Below the pieces are notes generated by a model. It had not been told where the DNA came from. It searched no databases and was given only the letters and a program-made list of their open reading frames with translations. A stretch of DNA of 64,000 nucleotides from Charina bottae (taxonomy: Eukaryota; Chordata; Lepidosauria; Squamata; Charinaidae), in NCBI GenBank assembly GCA_023362775.1, contig JALMGJ010000014.1, positions 3,993,501 through 4,057,500 on the forward strand. The letters run 5' to 3'. Position numbers and translations under genes: made by a program. This document shows positions 34,375 to 46,700 of the stretch, piece by piece. Within the stretch, counting starts at the first letter, position 1. Each line of letters opens with the position of its first letter.

Positions 34375-34633
34375 CAGAGCTTTCCAAACTGTGTGTCGGG
34401 ACACGTTAGTGTGTCGGCTGCAGTGTCTGGGTGTGTCGCGGCTGCTGCTGCCTCGGACCCCTGCCAGGATTCCGCGCAGGTCCTAGTGCCTGCCTTGTGC
34501 CTTGCTGCCTCCAAACCTGCTGTGATTCCGCGCAGGTCCTAGTGCCTGCCTTGTGCCCTGCTGTAAGAGTGTCTCGCAAAATGATGCATGTCTAAAAAGT
34601 GTGTCACCAACATGAAAAGTTTGGAAAGCTCTG
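34375..34633 (+). mobile_element. hAT-type MITE, CAGRGCTTTCCAAA family (tandem-unit subtype)
   Basis: The 259-bp copy has ends CAGAGCTTTCCAAACT and AGTTTGGAAAGCTCTG and a perfect duplication tcttagat at 34367-34374 and 34634-34641. The interior matches the element at 25153, including two units with ccgcgcaggtcctagtgcc. The second unit lacks a few bases compared with that copy. Confidence 0.93.
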
Positions 34634-34641
34634 TCTTAGAT

Positions 34642-35189
34642 CCTTAGAGGTAGGACAAAACTGCAATGCAGTCAATAAAGTGGGAGATGAGTTCTTATGT
34701 GCTTATTAATACCTGAAATGATGCAGCAATACCACCCACACAGAATGCATAGGCAATAGGATTTGGGTTCCCCCACCCTACCCACTGTGATTTAATCTAG
34801 GCAAAATTAATAAAGTAAATTCATAAAAGTTGATAAAGCAGAGCTATGATGCTTAGAAATTGTGTTAGGTTCAGGGTATGAGGTTTTGTTTTTAATATCT
34901 CTATTTCCCCAGTAGGATTTGCTCAAATATAGTCTATAGGCCAGGGTAACAACAGTGACCCATGTGGTAATCAACAAAATACATTAATTGGATTTTCTTG
35001 GGTTAAGAGACAGCATTGTGGAAGCTTTGTGTTATTTGCAGGTGTCAAGGTCGTCTCACGGTCTCCAACCTATTCTGGAGACAGCACAATGCTACAAGCT
35101 TAGAACTGACACTCTGGCTAATGAAATACTTGGATTTTTTTGTAGTGTTTTTCAAACATTCAAGCATTTCTCCAACATTATTTAAGTAA
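34642..35189. other. Non-coding DNA, no gene recognised
   Basis: Nothing recognisable. Confidence 0.5.
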
Positions 35190-35525
35190 GGGGCGTGGTG
35201 GCTCAGCGGGTAAGACGCCAGGCTTGTCGATTGGAAGATTGCAAGTTCGGAGGTTCGAATCCCTAGCCCCGCGTGACGGAGTGAGCTCCCGCACTAGCTC
35301 CAGCTCTTGCCAACCTAGCAATTCAAAAGCATGCAAATGCAAGTAGATGAATAGGTAGCACTTTGGTGGGTAGGTAACAGAGTTCCGCGCGCGTCATGCC
35401 GGTTACATGACTGTGGAAGTGTCTTTGGACAGCGCTGGCTCTTCGGCTAACAAACGGAGATGAGCACCGACCCCTAGAGTCAGACACGACTGCACAAATG
35501 TGTAGGGGGAACCTTTACCTTTACT
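35190..35525 (+). mobile_element. Sauria-type SINE, full length
   Basis: The head ggggcgtggtggctcagcgg, B box ggttcgaatccctag, body and 3' block agagtcagacacgact are present, with a CTTTAC tail. I could not find a target duplication, which suggests flank decay or a rearrangement. Confidence 0.9.
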
Positions 35526-37595
35526 ACTGACTGACTAGCAAATGAAACCCCCTTCTTTCTTTCCACTCATTATAGAACACTCCCACAGATAGACCATTTT
35601 TACATGGTTCCTTATTCACCACAATCTAGTTAAGTTCCTGAGCCAGTTGCACAGGTACAACACTAGAGTATTGAAGTTCCTATTATCTATAGGTCCACTC
35701 TGCAAGCTTCTCTGATAACCTGTGGTGAGGATCTTGCTGTAGGCCCTTCCCAGGAGCCTGCTTCTGCATCATTCCTGAGAAGATGTGGCGTAAGCACCAG
35801 GTGAACGGATGAGTCTATGTCACCTTCAATAAGTGATATATGGATGGACAGTAATGTGGTTTTGGAAGATGGTGTTCTCCATTCCCTTTTTTTCTTGGTT
35901 ACTGAATGCTGGTGCTGTGACCTTGGGTAATTGCAGCTAATTTAACCAGAGTAAACTTGGATGCTGCTGTGACCACTATAACTACGTATATTGGGTGTGG
36001 GTGATTTTGTTTGTTTAGGGGAAATGCCCTAAATGAGTGCTCAAAATGCCCTGCCAAAATGAGTGGCAATTTCTTGAAATTCCTGCTGCAACTTTAGTTT
36101 AGATTAAAGCAGCCTAAGCCAGTAAAATTGCTGGAAAATCAAGATGCAAGATTCAGGGCTGCTGATCCAGCAAGAGAATGTTGGTCATTTTTCTCCCAGC
36201 CAGAAAAATCTCTACAGTGACTATGCTTTGTCCAATAGCAAGGTACCTTGAGTAGGCTGAGTTACTGTGCAATGGTCAGGCCAAATTGATTGAAGCCCAG
36301 AGAATTCAGAATTCTCCCAACCCAAAACCCACCACTCAAATAGGTTCCAAATCAGGTTGATTTTCAGGCAGTTGGGTTTGGTCCAAATGAGCTTTTAATC
36401 TGCCAGTGTTTACAGCTGTTTCTTGAATGCTCTGTGGTCTGAGCTAATGGGCTACAATTAGGTCATCAAACAAAGGGCAACATCTAGCCAAATTCACCAT
36501 GTTCCAAAATATGTGTCTCTTTTGTTGAAATCTGTTGGGCAAAAGATATTACAATTTGTGCCTTCTATACAGTGAATGCACAGCCAGGTCCTCTATTAAT
36601 TCATCTGTTTCCTTACACAACTATTGAGCTAAATACCAATTCTATTGGTTTGTACGGTCACTTTTGTCAGTGTAATATCATAAAGCCTGATAAAATTTGA
36701 CTGATAGTAGTATCAATGGGAGTCTATCCAGATTTTGTTTAAAAATAGCTAACCTAATTAAAGTCTTTAAGCACGTGCATAGTTTTACCACTAAAATTGA
36801 CATGGCTCCAATGTGCTTAACTCTGGCTGGCTTATGCTCCCCGTTTCATTAATATCTATTAATAAACTATCACAAACCAATGTAAAGTCATAACATACAT
36901 GGAATTAATAGGACAAAAATTAAACTCAGCCATTGTGGGAGTTTAATTTGAAATATGCATAGCTTTTGTTCTTCCAGCACCAAATCTCCTTGCAATAAAT
37001 TTCAGATTAACCCTAATGGGATAAGCACATTCATTTTAGAATGAGTAAATACAGATGTAGAATGTGGGAGGTTGGCTGAGACGTGCATTATTACTACTAG
37101 CTTCCATGGAAGCTAGAAAGGGCATTGAAGTTAGAAGGAAATTTGCAGGATTAGCATACCTCATTTGCTTTTCCCTTTGAAGTGAGATGAAAGCTTGTCC
37201 ATTGCAAGCAATAACTGAGACATATTTCCTGATTTGGAAGTTTAAAAAGAAGAAATGCAAGATTCACAATGCCATCCTCCAAATCTTGCCAGAAGCTCCC
37301 TAAACAAATAGGACCATGTTGGATACAGAGAAGAAGGATGGAGTTAGAAATATGCCTTTGGGTCTATTTGACTTGGATATCCAAACTGGGGGGGGGGGGG
37401 GGCAGGGAGAAATGGGGAAGCTCAACAGCATTTCGCAACAGCATTTCGCAAGCTCAACAGCAGCATGGTAATCTTAACGATCCTCCTTTAGATGATAAAG
37501 GGACTTAGAAATAAACATCTCAAAATAACCATGACCTAGCCCCAGGTGCAAGGTCACACAGCTACCTAGAAACATATTTAGGATTCCCTTACCAA
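35526..37595. other. Non-coding DNA, no gene recognised
   Basis: The AT-rich block at about 36720-36900 (aacctaattaaag, cattaatatctattaataaac) has several homeodomain-type cores and no transposon features. A 15-base G run lies at 37388-37402, and a small duplication of caacagcatttcg near 37424-37452. No coding signal. Confidence 0.5.
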
Positions 37596-37700
37596 CTTTG
37601 CTCAGACTGAAGAAGCTCCTTGGATAAGGAACGAAACGTTTCCACTGAGAAAATAGAAATCCAGTTGACATGATTCAAGCCACAGACTGTTCCACCTGGA
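37596..37700 (+). mobile_element. Penelope-type element tail (second family)
   Basis: The sequence agactgaagaagctccttgg, then aaggaacgaaacgtttcc, then gaaatccagttgacatg and the following tggatgactgagaacc are the pattern that I associate with tails of a Penelope-type family in vertebrates. It differs from the tails at 4542 and 9053. No coding part is visible. Confidence 0.5.
37607..37637 (+). ncRNA. Hammerhead-ribozyme-like core in the Penelope-type tail
   Basis: CTGAAGA is followed by one extra base, a stem (G, then TCCTT paired with AAGGA, then C, with one internal mismatch) and GAAACG. The overall order is that of a hammerhead core with stem II. As at 4585 and 9094, one extra base separates CUGANGA from the stem. 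Stems I and III were not established. Confidence 0.4.
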
Positions 37701-40700
37701 TGACTGAGAACCTTCATAGACATATGTCCATAAGCAAGTTTTTGTTTTTTTAAAATAATGGCTAACTTCAAGGGCCCTTAGGTGGGATGGAATTGTTTCT
37801 GTAGCTGTTATCTAGGACATATTTTCCTCATTCCTCACATCTCCAGGTGGAATTACATCAAGTGCTTTTGCCCCTTTGCTTCTCCATACTAACCCTCTAC
37901 CTCCCTGGATTTCCCTGCCTTTGTTCTTCTCAGATGGTCTCCCAGCTCCCACTGCCTTGAGCACTAAAACACAATTGTTGTCTTTGCCATTAGGACATGA
38001 GAAATCTGCAGTGGAGAATTGAAATGAGATGACCCATGAACAGCTGTCTCTGTGTTTCCCCTTCCTTCTCCCCCTTCCATTTTCCAGGCAGACTAAGCAA
38101 GATAGAATATCCATTTCTGCAAAATAAAACAGTGTTGCAGTTCAACAGAGGCTGCAGCAGTTCAAACATTCTCCTTCCACGCTGGGAAAAAGCAAGTCAT
38201 AGAGTGTGTTGAGTCATGGACTGTTTAGGCATGACCTTGTCGTTCAGGATAGAAGAAGGATGCTCTGAAGATATCTGTTCAGCCCTTCATTCCCTGTTTC
38301 CAGCAGGAATTGGGACAAAGCAACACCTTCCCTCCCATCTTAGGGATCTAAGAATCAAAACTGGAGATTCCATTTAGTGAGTGTGGTTCATTGTACTAAA
38401 AAGTACTGTATATTCAGAGTTGTTTTGGCTTTATCTTTTGACAGCATGAAGCTGGTTTCTATAAGCACATCTTGTGGCACTGCTGTAAAAGAATCGGGCC
38501 AGGATAAACAACCTCCAAATCTTGCTCCAACTTTACTGAGCCATCAGCCTAATTTGCTTGAAAACATCTAAAATCTCTGGAAATTAGACAGAGAAATAGA
38601 CGGATGGATGGATGGAGAATAGATAGATAAGAAAAGATCAGAAAGCTTATGATATATATTTATTCCCCCCTCAAAAAAAATGTAAAACAAAAGCAAAAAG
38701 TCTTTGCCCTCTTTTTTTTTAAAAAAAGAGAGAATTCATTCTCTATTCTTTTTTTCCTTGTTGATGATACACAGGTCACTGTCCCCAAGATGAACTTTTA
38801 AGGTCTGAGTTTCTTAAAGCAGTTTCATAGGTTCAGATGCTGAGCTGTGCCAAAACCTGGGTCTTGAATTTGTTTTCCCTCACCTCTGGTCCTCTGCTGG
38901 TCCTTCATTATGCCCTACATGTAATAGCTTTAGGAACATTATTGTTGTCAGGAACTTTCCTGGTGCACCAGAATGCTACCACTGAGATGGTATTGCAAAT
39001 GTATTCTCCAGCACACCTCTTTGCCCCAGTGTTAATCCTCTCTCAAGGTACCATAAAGTCAGCTTTTGCTTCAAGGAGTGATCCAATAAATATGAAAACT
39101 GCTCCCCTAGGAACCCAATATCGCTAGACAAGCAGAAAGAAAGACTCAATAATATACCATGTAAGCTTCCAGATTTTATTAGCTCTGCTTCCATTCTATC
39201 CCCTTTGTAAAGCATTGCTGCACAGTTATATTAATCTTTACTCCAAAGCAAATTAAACTGGGGGACAGTTGTCAGGGCATTATTAAGAACAGCCGTTAAT
39301 TAAGCCTCCTTTTGTGTCAATTTACGATGGGAGAATATAACACTCCTTTGCTTGGTAAGATGTGTTCCTTTCTCTTTTCCTCACTATTCTTCATTTTCCT
39401 CCCTACAGTGAAATGCTGCTAAATTCTGGAGAATGAGCATATCCTGAATGCTAGAGGTGTCTGCAGCATATTGTAAAAAATACAAGATGGTTGAGGCTCC
39501 ACTTGGTTTTTAGGTGTGTCATAGGTAGCAAGTCATTTTTTCTGAATTTATTGAGGAAGTTGAAATTCCCTAGCATTTTTGTGAAGGACAGGACATCTTA
39601 GCAAAGGCAGAAACTAAGAAAACTTTAGAAAAAGCCCCACAGTTCTCTACTGATGTTCCTTCTTGGTGACATCCCTTGAGTTTGAATGATGGGATTCACA
39701 CACCTCTAGGCTAGTTCACCATTAAATAAATTCAACAGCACCACATTCCCTCCATGAAGTTTCTCCATCGTTCTTTTCTCTTCTGAAACAATTTCTAAAG
39801 CAAATTAATAACTTGCGTCATTTTTTTTAAGGCAGAAGAATTTCTCTGCTTCTGAATATCTCAGTATTTGAGGTGTTCACCCATGCTTTGGTACTATCAT
39901 TCTTTCCTATATGGGAACTAGAACAGACTTGTGAGCGAATCGAGCCAGATTCACATCTAATCTTGGAAGTGAGATTCCCAGCTCAGAACCCCAATGCTAG
40001 AAGAAGAAAAATGGGGCAGAAGGAGAAGTAGAACCCAAATGTCAATCCAAGATGCAAAATTCAGCAAGCAGAAACACAGCTCTGTTGGCCTTGACAAATA
40101 AAGATCCCAGGTTGCTCATATTTATATTAGGCTAGCCAGATCAAAAGGGTTCCTACTTCTTATCAATCACAAGGGTTGATGAGGTAGTACATATTCCACT
40201 ACACAGGTTTAGAAATCTCAGTAACTCAATTGTTCACTCTATTGTTCTTGGTTTGGAAACTCCATCTTCAGGTTTCCTTTGAATACTGAGGAGAAATATC
40301 TGGAAAGTTATCCACTTTCATTCCTCACACAACTTCTTCCATTCCTCTCCCTGATCACTCATACCACATCTGTTAAATCAGTTCCCAGGTAACTCTGAAT
40401 TATCCAGGGTTAAGCTGCTATACTTTATTTAAGCTTTTGTCTTGGGAACCTCAAGGCGATTTCAGTAAGCGTCAGTTAACTATGACTGCTTCTCAGGTTT
40501 GATGCCATCAGATTCAATTTACACAATTGATCCCAGTGAAGGGAAGATTTGCTTGACCCCTGATAGAATTTAAGGCTCTTGGCTCTTACAATTCCATTGC
40601 TGGCATTTTTCATACAGGAGGCTTCATACTGGGGTTCAACTCTATGGTCAACCCCTCAACCTATCATTGAGTGTATGGAACGTAAGATGGATAGGTGTTA

Positions 40701-41267
40701 AAATGCAAGGAAGGAGAAGATTTCAGCCAGCTGGGCCAGAATTCTCTAGGGCTACCAGATCTGGGCTATAAGCATTCAGATGACACCTAGATGATAGAAA
40801 TGAGATGAGGAAACCTCTAGCGGTCATGCTGTATAAGGATGTCTCCAGAAATTCTCTAAGACAGCCAATTTTATAGGATTGAAAGCTACGCATGCACAAT
40901 GACTCTAAGAGTTCAAAATTAGAAATAAGACTCAACAGAAGTTGGTAATTTCATTTTTTCAGCTTAGAATTAAAGCTGAGAATTAATAATAGAGAATATA
41001 AACCCTCTAGTGTATATTCCGGTTCCTACTTTCAAGGTAACACTGCTGAATTTTCCGGCATTCTGTGTCCCATATATGCAGAGGGTCAAATGCACACACT
41101 GGCTACATTCACATGACATATTTAATCTGGCTGCTATAATTAACCTAACTTCTGAGTTTTCATAATACATTGAACCAGAAACTAACCAATGACTGGATTC
41201 TGTGAATGCTGAACTACACATACACAGAAAATCTTACCAAGACTAATACTGATTAGGTTTAGCAAGT
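37701..41267. other. Non-coding DNA, no gene recognised
   Basis: A short GATG/GATA microsatellite lies at about 38597-38629 and A/T homopolymers near 38690-38730. The block at 39170-39330 is AT-rich with ccgttaattaagcc and could be a conserved element. I see no repeat family or exon that I can defend. Confidence 0.5.
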
Positions 41268-44066
41268 TGTTAAATTAATTAATTCATTCATTATTTGCTT
41301 TATTCGCATGCCACTCATTCCAGAAGGCTCTAGCAGAAATGCATCTGGTAGATTTTGACCTGAACTGATTAGGTAAGCACAGCCACTATTAACTAAATTA
41401 GAATGCTTCCGGAAAATGTTCTCTCTCTACATCACAAATCCCTAAATCTGTCCATGTCTATACCCACAAATAGAATTGTGGGAAGTGGTTTGCAACTTTA
41501 AGGAGCTTCTGCTAAACAGTTTGGTAGCTCAAGAACCTGTTTTACATGTAGAAAGTCCCGGATTCAATATTCTAAATCTAAAAAAGGCTCAAAGATCAGG
41601 TAATTTAAAAAGCACCTTTGTGTCTGAGATGCCAGATGACCACTATGCATCAGAGTGCAGAACTGGATCGCAAAACTTCAGACAACCACTAGATGGGAAC
41701 AAAGAGTTAGAACTCTGTATCTCTGCTAACATCTAGTGGTCAACTGGAGAATTCTGGAGTTGGCCAAAGGAGAACCACTGGACAGAATGAGTGCTTTGAC
41801 CTAACTTTCTTTCTCCCAAACTTAAGTAAACTTTCCATTCCACCTTTATATGCAACAGCGTATGTTGCTCACCTGATCATCAGATCCTTGCAAAAACCCC
41901 AATGGTCATGCACAATAGTTTATGAACAATGAGTGTGCTTTTGCTTCTCAGTCCCCAGCACTGCTTGCTGATTACATTATGATGTGCTATTTACCTCAGC
42001 CAGAGAAAGAAAGGCCTTTACCCAGCCTCCCTTGTCAGAAATGTATCACACAAATCACTAATTCAGAATGGGGTTCGGCAGAGTTCACTGCTTGGATTAA
42101 CGGCTTGCAATCACTCCAAGAATAATGCAGAGGTAGTAGAAGGTTAAATGCATCAGTGTCATGGTCCAAGCAGGGAATTGCTGCAATAATACGTAGAGGA
42201 GAAAGGGGGTGTTAATGGCTGTAGTAATAAATAGCAACACGGAGAGCAGGAAGTTTGGGTGTCATTTGAGCAAATGGAAGGAGAAGAGGCCATTTTTGGC
42301 GCAGCCCACAGTATAATGATGGCCTTCTGTTGCTTTGGGAAATACAAATCTTGATGCCCAGTACATGCATGGAGGTAAACTTGACAGCATCAAGATAGGA
42401 GAATCTGAAGATGATTGAATGGATTGTATTTAATTTAAACCGCAGGCTTTTCACTATTCCCCTACATTAACAAATAACAAAACACAGCTTTAAAGCAGAC
42501 AAGAAGGAAGGCAAGCAGTTAGAACACATATGCTGTTAGGCTGTTATTGATTGTTTTTTTTTTAATTGCAGTGGCTTCTTTCCTTCCTTAAAGTTATGCT
42601 GAAATGACTCCCCATGTTTGTGTTATGGATGGACAGACAGACAGACCATATCCAAAGCCCCTTTACATAATATCTTCCCAATGTCCCACCAAGTTGGAAC
42701 AAATTAAGAAAGGGAACAGTACTCAAATGAATACTGACAGTATTCATTCCATCCCAGCATTCATTCATTCACGCACTGACAGATGGATTCCAGCCTTGTT
42801 TGTCACTGCTCCCATCATGTGTTCTCTGGATTTTCAGGACCCTGGATTTGCAGAAAATGGAGTCTCAAGATGGCAGTGGTGACATAATGTGATTCAGGTA
42901 TCATTCTGGAAGCTGTGGATTAATTTCAGGACAGCCCATGAATGCAGGCATCATTTCTAATATCAAATATCTCCTCTTGGGGACAGTAGCTGAAGATGCT
43001 GCAATTGGAAACTACAGCTGGTGGATCTTTGGAAGAAGGACCTCATCCTCATCTCTGTAAGGGATTGATTTAGGGATGCAGATCAGAATGACCCCATTGT
43101 GCTGCTCACAAAATGCCATCTGTACCGGAAGCTGCCTAGTTAAATTCCACCTATCATCTGTGCAACCCAGCAATTGTTTGGGGGTGAATTCTTTTCTGTT
43201 TGGTAAAGAGGTTAAGGGGACCCAAACAGCACCAGATAAAAAGACCAGTTTAATGATGTAGGAAGGTCCTAGGCTGAAGAAATTCAGTCTGGAACCTGGG
43301 CACTTGTTCCTGACAGCCCTAGGATTTTCTAGTGACTTCTATTTAATTTCAGCTTCTTTCTTCTCATTGAATTCCCATATTTATGCATACTTCAATGCAG
43401 GATTGGCAGCTTTGGGTGTTCTCACTGAAGTAGCTCCACTTTTAGCCATGGGGCTTTCCCATTCTTTAAAACCAGACCCCACATGCTATTGATCCTGGGT
43501 GCCTGGGGTATAGAACCATTACAAGTGTTAAATAAAGCTTGGCCATTAGGGAATTGCAAAGAGTTTTTACTGCTGTATTAAAGCTTTGCCATTAACCTTT
43601 TTGCTCCATTATTATAGGCTGGAAATACTAATGTGCAGGACCAGGTGAGTTAAAGTTATACAGTGATCTGGGCTGCAGTGAAAGTTGCAGGGATAATTAA
43701 TGGATTGGGGGGTCCAGTTCAGGACTCTAGGAGGAAAACATGCAATCTGGATTGCTTGGGGGGGGGGTAATCCGATCCAGTTTAATGCCTAGATCTGAAG
43801 AGAGATTCTGAAAAGCTGAGCTCTATTCAGCCATCCTCTAGCATGGAAAAAACAAAGATTACTACAATGTTTGATTTTACTAGAATGGGGGGGGGGGTTG
43901 CAACATGGTACACCTTAATGAGAAGGAGATGTAGAGGTTCCATGGTATATTTCTTGTAAAAATAAAATACTTATATCATCATTGCTTTGTCACAGAATGT
44001 GCTGAAACTGCACTGATTAACCCTTGTGGTGGAGCGCAACTGTGCAAAATTTTTGAGGGCAACCTT
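41268..44066. other. Non-coding DNA, possible old LINE end at the left
   Basis: The sequence at 41268-41335 (ttaattcattcattatttgc, ttcgcatgccactcattcc) may be a decayed L2 3' end on the minus strand. G-runs occur near 43758 and 43886. Nothing else is recognisable. Confidence 0.4.
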
Positions 44067-44770
44067 GATTGATTGATTATATGCCATCAAGTCGTTTTTG
44101 ACTCCTGGTGACCACATAGATAGATTTTCTCCATGACGATCTATCCCTAACCTGTTCTTTCAGGTTTCCCAACGGTGCACTTATCGCCACTGTGAGTCCA
44201 TCCACCTTGCTTCTGGTCATCCTCTTCTTCTCTTTCCTTCCACCTTTCCCAGCATTAGAGCCTTCTCCAGAGAGATAGGTCTTCACATAATGTATCTGAA
44301 GTACAATAATTTGAGCCTGGTCATTTATGCCTCTAATGAGAACTCTTGGTTGATTTGTTCAATGATCCATTTATTTGTTTTCGTGGCTTTCCGTGGTATT
44401 CTCAGGAGTCTTCTGCAACACCAAAGTTCAAAGGCATCAATACCCTTCCTATCCTGCTTCTTTAAAGTCCAACTTTTGCTTCCATAGATTGTCACAGGGA
44501 ATACCATGGCTTGCATGGTTCTGATCTTTGTAGGTATAGACACATCACAGCATTTGAATATCTTTTCCAAGGCCTTCATGGCTGCTCTGCTACTGTAAGT
44601 GCTAGTCTGCAGCATATTCCTTGACTGCTTGTTCCTTTACTGTTGATGGTTGATCCTAAAAGGCAGAAGCTCTCCACCACTTCAGTCTCTCCATTGCCAG
44701 TTCTAAGGCTGGTTGTTCCACCTGTTGTCATTGAGAGCAAGCTGGGGGGTGGGGGGGTATGCAAAGGGAA
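44067..44770 (-). mobile_element. RTE-clade LINE (not Bov-B), 5'-truncated
   Basis: Minus-strand frames match the C-terminal part of RTE reverse transcriptases. One reads VVESFCLLGSTINSKGTSSQ (about 44620-44690), the next PTKIRTMQAMVFPV and DAFELWCCRRLLRIP (44325-44615), the next SGEGSNAGKGG and DRSSWRKSIYVVT (44077-44286). The order and motifs parallel the Bov-B protein at 62270-62840 but are clearly diverged. The 3' end carries a (TTGA)n tail at 44068-44086. The frame is broken by stops and shifts. Confidence 0.8.
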
Positions 44771-45251
44771 GGGGTATTCATACTGAATCACATGTTTTTC
44801 CCCCTGAATACAGCGCAGCTGATTGTCCCAGACTGAGGTGGCAATATACGGAATTAACTCACTACTATTTCATATGAAATAAAGCAATTGCTAGAATTAT
44901 CTAGCTCCTGAAAATGGGGCCAGCTCATTCTCTTGGAAGGAAGATGCTAACGGTTAATTCCAGCTCTCCTCTATGATTGTGCCTGGTAAACAAGTTATAA
45001 TATATTGGGCTGGAATTCAGGAAGGTTCTCTGCCCTACATATTTAGCTAGGGAGCCTAGAATGAGAAGTTGAGTGTTTGGAATTACAAAGTGCAAAAATT
45101 CTAGGGGACAGCCTGCCACGCATCCTGGTGCCATCTGCCATTGCAGAAGGCTTGGAAAGGATCTGAAGGCTTGAGGAAAACACTCTTCGTTACCACCTGC
45201 ATGGTATTTAAATAATGCATGATTTTTCCCTTTCTTTCCTACTACCCTGCC
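44771..45251. other. Non-coding DNA, no gene recognised
   Basis: Nothing recognisable. Confidence 0.5.
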
Positions 45252-45268
45252 TCATCAGTTTTGTTGTA

Positions 45269-46073
45269 CGTTTTTTTTAATTTTATATAATCTGTATTAA
45301 AAGTTTTAACAACAAGAAGAACTAATACAAACTAAAATAGAATGGAGAAAACTAAAAAGAAAGAGAGAAATAACAGAAAAAGCTAAAAGTGCAATAAGAA
45401 AAAAAGTAGAAGAAAGAAAAAAAAGAAAAAGATATAAAGAAAGATATAAAGGTATAAAGAAGTAGCTTCACAGCAGTTATAAGTACAATTATATTTTATC
45501 CTCTCTCTCTAAATTTACATCATAACTCTCTTCTTTCTATAATCTATCCTGTCTAATCATCAAAACCATAAATCACAAGTTCATTTTTTTTTCATTTTTA
45601 TGCAAAAAGTCCATAAGGGCAGGGGTCCCCAACCTGTGGGCCGTGGCCCACTAGTGGGCTGTGGCCTGTTAGGAACTGGGCCGCGGGACTCCCACCCACA
45701 AACCCCGCCCCCTTCAGCGAGATTGGCTCCCACCTGCAAACCCCACCCCCAGTCCACAGAAATCCCAGAAACCCCGCCCCCCAGTCCATGGAAATCCCGG
45801 AAACCCTGCCCCCCTGGTCTGCAGAAAAATAATCTTTTGAAACCGGTCCCTGGCACCAAAAAGGTTGGGGACCCCTGCATAAGGGGTTTCCAATCACCAA
45901 TACATGTAGATATTGTCCTTTCTCTAATCAGAGAAGTCAGTTTGTCCCTCTCAGCAAGTTCGTCAATTTCACCAACCATTCCTCCATGGTGGGTAATGTC
46001 AGATCTTTCCATCTTTGTCCATATAGTAATCTCACCACAGTAATCATATTGAAATAATCTTCCATGGCTTTTT
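45269..46073 (-). mobile_element. L1-type LINE, 5'-truncated, with 17-bp target duplication
   Basis: The insertion is bounded by a perfect 17-bp duplication tcatcagttttgttgta at 45252-45268 and 46074-46090. It reads on the minus strand: the right part encodes QRWKDLTLPTMEEWLVK and RDKLTSLIRE, the C-terminal end of L1 ORF2, and the left part is an A-rich 3' untranslated region. Without the nested hAT element it is about 540 bp long. It aligns with 11330-11830 of the first L1. Confidence 0.93.
45620..45877 (+). mobile_element. hAT-type MITE, CAGGGGTCCCCAACCT family, complete
   Basis: The 258-bp element has perfect 16-bp inverted ends, CAGGGGTCCCCAACCT and AGGTTGGGGACCCCTG after three further A residues, and a perfect 8-bp duplication cataaggg at 45612-45619 and 45878-45885. 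The interior has three imperfect copies of a ccagtccayrgaaatcccrg-like unit. It splits the last codons of the L1 protein remnant. The defective copy at 9681 is in the opposite orientation. Confidence 0.94.
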
Positions 46074-46309
46074 TCATCAGTTTTGTTGTAACTTGATTTC
46101 CTTCAGCAGAAGATACTGTTAAACAGAAAAGAGCACTGGAATGAACAGTCTTGCACAAATAGCAGGATGCATCAGATTTCTATAGAAAAGGGGTACACCA
46201 TCTGAGACCCCAAGATTGCATGAGGCTCCCCAAAAGTTTGGGGTTGGTTTTCAGGAGCCTTCCAAAAGCTGCCATCAAATTTGTAATATTTAGTGTGACA
46301 GAAGGGGCA

Positions 46310-46700
46310 GACTATTAATCCCAAGGGAGCAATTTGATTAATTATAATTAATAGGTGAATGCAAATCAGTCAAGATCCAATTTGTAATTCCATTCAGAGG
46401 GAATTCATCTCAGGTCTGAAATTTATTGAGAACAGTCCTTTGGAACTGATTTTGCAGTTTGATTTGATCAAAATGCACATGTACTAAAAATCCATTAAAT
46501 CTTTAAATCAGATGGAAGGCCCCCTGATTTGATGTGATGGATCAACATGTTTCTGTGATTCAATCTGGATGTTCAGTTTAAAGAAGGGAATTGATAAAAT
46601 CAAAGCTTCAGATCAAAGGTTCAGATCAAAGCTTCAAACAACCTCTTAATCAGTCCCAGCTAAGTTTAAATGTAAAGTGAATTAAAATTAAAACGAATGA
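46310..46700. repeat. Degenerate GATTCA/TTGATT-rich repeat
   Basis: The stretch repeats short motifs such as atttgattaatt, tttgatttgatcaaa and cttcagatcaaagg without exact periodicity. It resembles 4860-4985 and 56460-56810 in texture. I do not recognise a named family. Confidence 0.4.

Noticed and set aside
45581..46043. Open frames of 100-147 codons, proline- and glycine-rich
   Set aside because: They cross the GC-rich hAT MITE inserted in an L1 remnant; only the L1-derived part has real protein ancestry.
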